The notes under the pieces are model-generated. The model did not search any database. It saw only the letters and a program-made list of their open reading frames with translations, and was not told the origin of the DNA. A program made the position numbers and the translations under genes. A stretch of 7,460 nt of DNA from Erysipelotrichaceae bacterium (GTDB lineage Bacteria; Bacillota_I; Bacilli_A; Erysipelotrichales; Erysipelotrichaceae): contig DMBB01000341.1 in NCBI GenBank assembly GCA_003446295.1, positions 1 through 7,460 of the forward strand. The letters run 5' to 3'. Below, piece after piece: positions 6,261 to 7,460 of the stretch (position 1 is the first letter of the stretch; every line of letters begins with the position of its first letter).

Positions 6261-6442
6261 GGCCGTCGACTCGTCCTGAGTCGGGGGCCTTATTCTTATT
6301 AAGATGCTTTCAATTAGGCTTAACCCTGTCGGATCTGGACGAACTGACACTGGGACAGGTCTATGACATATTCATTGAAAAACAAAATGACAGCTACGAA
6401 TGGGAAGATCTCCCAACGGCTGAAGACATTGCAAACTTTTAG
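5910..6442 (+). CDS. Tail assembly chaperone, long (GT-type) form by -1 frameshift
   Basis: Ribosomes reading 5910-6254 and then slipping back one base would continue from 6254 in the -1 frame to the TAG at 6440-6442, giving 177 residues (115 plus 62). The extension frame is open from 6203 to 6442 and holds no ATG, GTG or TTG, so it can only be made by frameshifting. Its sequence looks like a real, conserved phage domain: after a linker (RVRPSTRPESGALF) comes LRCFQLGLTLSDLDELTLG and VYDIFIEKQND, the usual GLS-x-x-x-L-x-x-LT-x-G-x-V-x-D pattern of chaperone extensions in Bacillota phages. The T part normally binds the tape measure, which starts 8 bases after the stop. The alternative is a natural or sequencing frameshift in a once longer gene, but the slippery site and hairpin make programmed shifting much more likely. 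Confidence 0.85.
6248..6254 (+). promoter_or_regulatory. Programmed -1 frameshift slippery site A AAA AAC
   Basis: In the zero frame the codons are CCA AAA AAC GTG TAA, so the heptamer A_AAA_AAC sits correctly phased for a tandem -1 slip of two tRNAs. It lies six bases before the end of the short chaperone. The -1 frame beyond it is open for 62 codons. This is the established way that siphophages make the G and GT tail chaperones. Confidence 0.88.
6258..6292 (+). promoter_or_regulatory. Hairpin stimulating the frameshift
   Basis: TAAGGCC (6258-6264) pairs with GGCCTTA (6286-6292), and CGACTC (6267-6272) pairs with GAGTCG (6278-6283), with a T-G wobble and one G-G mismatch between the two helices and a five-base loop (GTCCT). 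If the stem is read from GGCC at 6261, it starts six bases after the slippery site, the usual distance for a stimulating structure. It lies inside the extension's coding frame. Confidence 0.75.
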
Positions 6443-6447
6443 GAGGT
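6441..6447 (+). promoter_or_regulatory. Ribosome binding site of tape measure overlapping chaperone stop
   Basis: AGGAGGT sits three bases before the tape measure ATG at 6451, a short spacing. It overlaps the TAG stop (6440-6442) of the frameshifted chaperone, so only ribosomes that frameshifted terminate on top of this site. This could couple a little tape measure synthesis to the long chaperone form. Confidence 0.7.
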
Positions 6448-6450
6448 AAT

Positions 6451-7460
6451 ATGGCCGGAAACAGGATTAAAGGCTTAACAATCGAGATTGAAGGCAATAC
6501 TACCAAGCTGACGGAGGCGTTGTCTAAGGTTGACTCGTCGCTCCGGAACACACAGTCTCAGCTCAGAGATGTCGACAAACTATTAAAACTTGATCCCAAG
6601 AACACCGAACTGCTTGCCCAGAAGCAGGATCTTCTTGCCAAAAGGGTAAAGCTTACAAACGAACGCCTGGACGAACTGAAGAAAGCCCAGGAACAGATGG
6701 ATGCAAACGGAGTTGATAAGAACTCCGATCAGTACAGAGCGCTTCAGCGTGAGATTCTGGAAACAGAGAAACGTCTGGAATCAGCGAAGAAGGCTTCTGA
6801 TGATTTCAACGACACTTCAAAGAAGAAACTTGAAGAGACAAAGAAGAAGTTCGAAGAAGTATCTGCCGCTGCCAAGAACGTCCAGGAAAAGACGGAGAAG
6901 ATCTCTGCTGCGGCAGGCATTGCGGCTGCCGGCATGCTTGGCATGGCAGTGAAGGCCGCATCAACAGCAGACGATCTGCTGACCCTCAGCAATGTAACAG
7001 GCTTCAGCGTAGAAGAACTGCAGAAGATGCAGTATGCATCCGATCGGATTGACGTAAGCATGGATACCATGGCCGGGTCCGTTACAAAGCTGACCAAGAA
7101 CATGGCATCCGGAGCGGATGTCTTCGATCAGCTGGGCGTCTCCATCACAGATCAGGACGGCAAGATGCGCAATGCCACCGATGTATGGTATGACGCTGTT
7201 GCGGCTCTCGGCAAGATCGAGAACGAAACCGAACGAGACCAGGTATCGATGGAACTGTTCGGCAAATCTGCTATGGAGATGGCCGGCGTCGTTGACGATG
7301 GCGGAGAAGCTCTCAAATCCCTTGGCGAAGAAGCCGAGGCAACCGGCAACATTCTGTCACAGGATGCTGTTGAGGATGCAGTCGCATTCAATGACCAGAT
7401 CGACAAGCTGAAGGCAACAGCGTCCCAGGCTTTTCTGAGCGCAGGCGCCGCACTTGCAGA
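6451..7460 (+). CDS. Tail tape measure protein, N-terminal part (3' truncated by window)
   Basis: The frame is open from the ATG at 6451 to the window end (336 whole codons) and continues beyond. The tape measure fills the tail tube, sets tail length and helps DNA leave the particle. The opening IKGLTIEIEGNTTKLTEAL (about residues 6-24) is the classic Firmicutes start. A long charged coiled coil follows (about 28-150, rich in Lys, Glu and Gln, with LRDVDKLLKLDP and LAQKQDLLAKR). Next is a small-residue hydrophobic stretch SAAAGIAAAGMLGMAVKAA (about 152-170). Then comes a TP901-type core region with GFSVEELQKMQYAS (184-197), FDQLGVSITDQDGKMRNATD (225-244) and ELFGKSAMEMAG (268-279). AGGAGGT directly upstream fixes the start. 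Full length, usually several hundred to over a thousand residues, cannot be seen here. Confidence 0.93.
   Translation, partial: MAGNRIKGLTIEIEGNTTKLTEALSKVDSSLRNTQSQLRDVDKLLKLDPKNTELLAQKQDLLAKRVKLTNERLDELKKAQEQMDANGVDKNSDQYRALQREILETEKRLESAKKASDDFNDTSKKKLEETKKKFEEVSAAAKNVQEKTEKISAAAGIAAAGMLGMAVKAASTADDLLTLSNVTGFSVEELQKMQYASDRIDVSMDTMAGSVTKLTKNMASGADVFDQLGVSITDQDGKMRNATDVWYDAVAALGKIENETERDQVSMELFGKSAMEMAGVVDDGGEALKSLGEEAEATGNILSQDAVEDAVAFNDQIDKLKATASQAFLSAGAALA

Noticed and set aside
6258..6300. Rho-independent terminator (GC-rich hairpin followed by TTATTCTTATT)
   Set aside because: The stem lies right after a slippery site and within an open -1 frame encoding a recognisable chaperone extension; the following tract is not a clean T-run, and the tape measure must be transcribed through it.
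6203..6442. Chaperone extension as an independent small gene
   Set aside because: The frame contains no ATG, GTG or TTG from its opening at 6203 to its stop, so independent initiation is unlikely.
6744..7103. Antisense frame opposite the tape measure gene, rich in Ser, Phe and Ala
   Set aside because: Direct complement of Lys/Glu/Ala-rich coiled-coil codons; low complexity.
1..7460. CRISPR array, tRNA, rRNA, insertion sequence or attachment site
   Set aside because: No regularly spaced repeats, cloverleaf-like segment, transposase or integrase sequence was seen; coding is almost continuous on one strand.

Overview
This window is a stretch of a tailed bacteriophage or prophage genome. It covers the end of the packaging genes, the whole head and head-tail connector block, and the start of the tail block of a long-tailed (siphovirus-type), HK97-fold phage. 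The host is most likely a Gram-positive Bacillota (Firmicutes) bacterium, possibly from an animal gut. The reasons are strong AGGAGG-type ribosome sites before most genes, one-strand packed organisation, and protein families typical of Clostridia/Erysipelotrichia-type phages (phi13-type major tail protein, Firmicutes-type tail terminator, TP901-type tape measure). G+C looks close to half by eye. The host cannot be fixed more precisely from sequence alone.

Layout, all on the + strand: terminase large subunit C-terminus (1-525, cut by the window edge); portal (538-1704); a single long gene fusing the prohead protease to the major capsid protein through a Glu-rich linker (about 1691-3367); a small GT-A-type glycosyltransferase (3390-4040); four short overlapping connector genes (head-tail connector 4027-4329, head closure 4322-4633, HK97 gp10-like 4620-5000, tail terminator 4997-5326); major tail protein (5319-5888); tail assembly chaperone (5910-6260) with a -1 frameshift extension running to 6442; and the N-terminal third or so of the tape measure protein (6451 to the window end). 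There is no gene-free stretch over 300 bases. The only apparent gap over 100 bases (6261-6450) is filled by the frameshift extension.

The genes act in assembly order. Terminase pumps DNA through the portal into a capsid built and matured by the protease-capsid polyprotein. The connector proteins close the head and join it to the tail. The chaperone pair, made in a fixed ratio by frameshifting, loads the tape measure while the major tail protein polymerises around it. No promoter or terminator is visible, so the block is probably read from one long late transcript, with translation tuned by ribosome sites, gene overlaps and the frameshift.

Most of this is a recognisable phage module, not a new system. 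The points that deserve attention are: a textbook A AAA AAC slippery site followed by a hairpin, which reveals a conserved-looking chaperone extension with no start codon of its own; the protease-capsid fusion with a possible internal start; the glycosyltransferase placed inside the head genes; a hairpin near that gene's start; an 18-bp perfect palindrome in the portal gene; and a high density of GATC sites.
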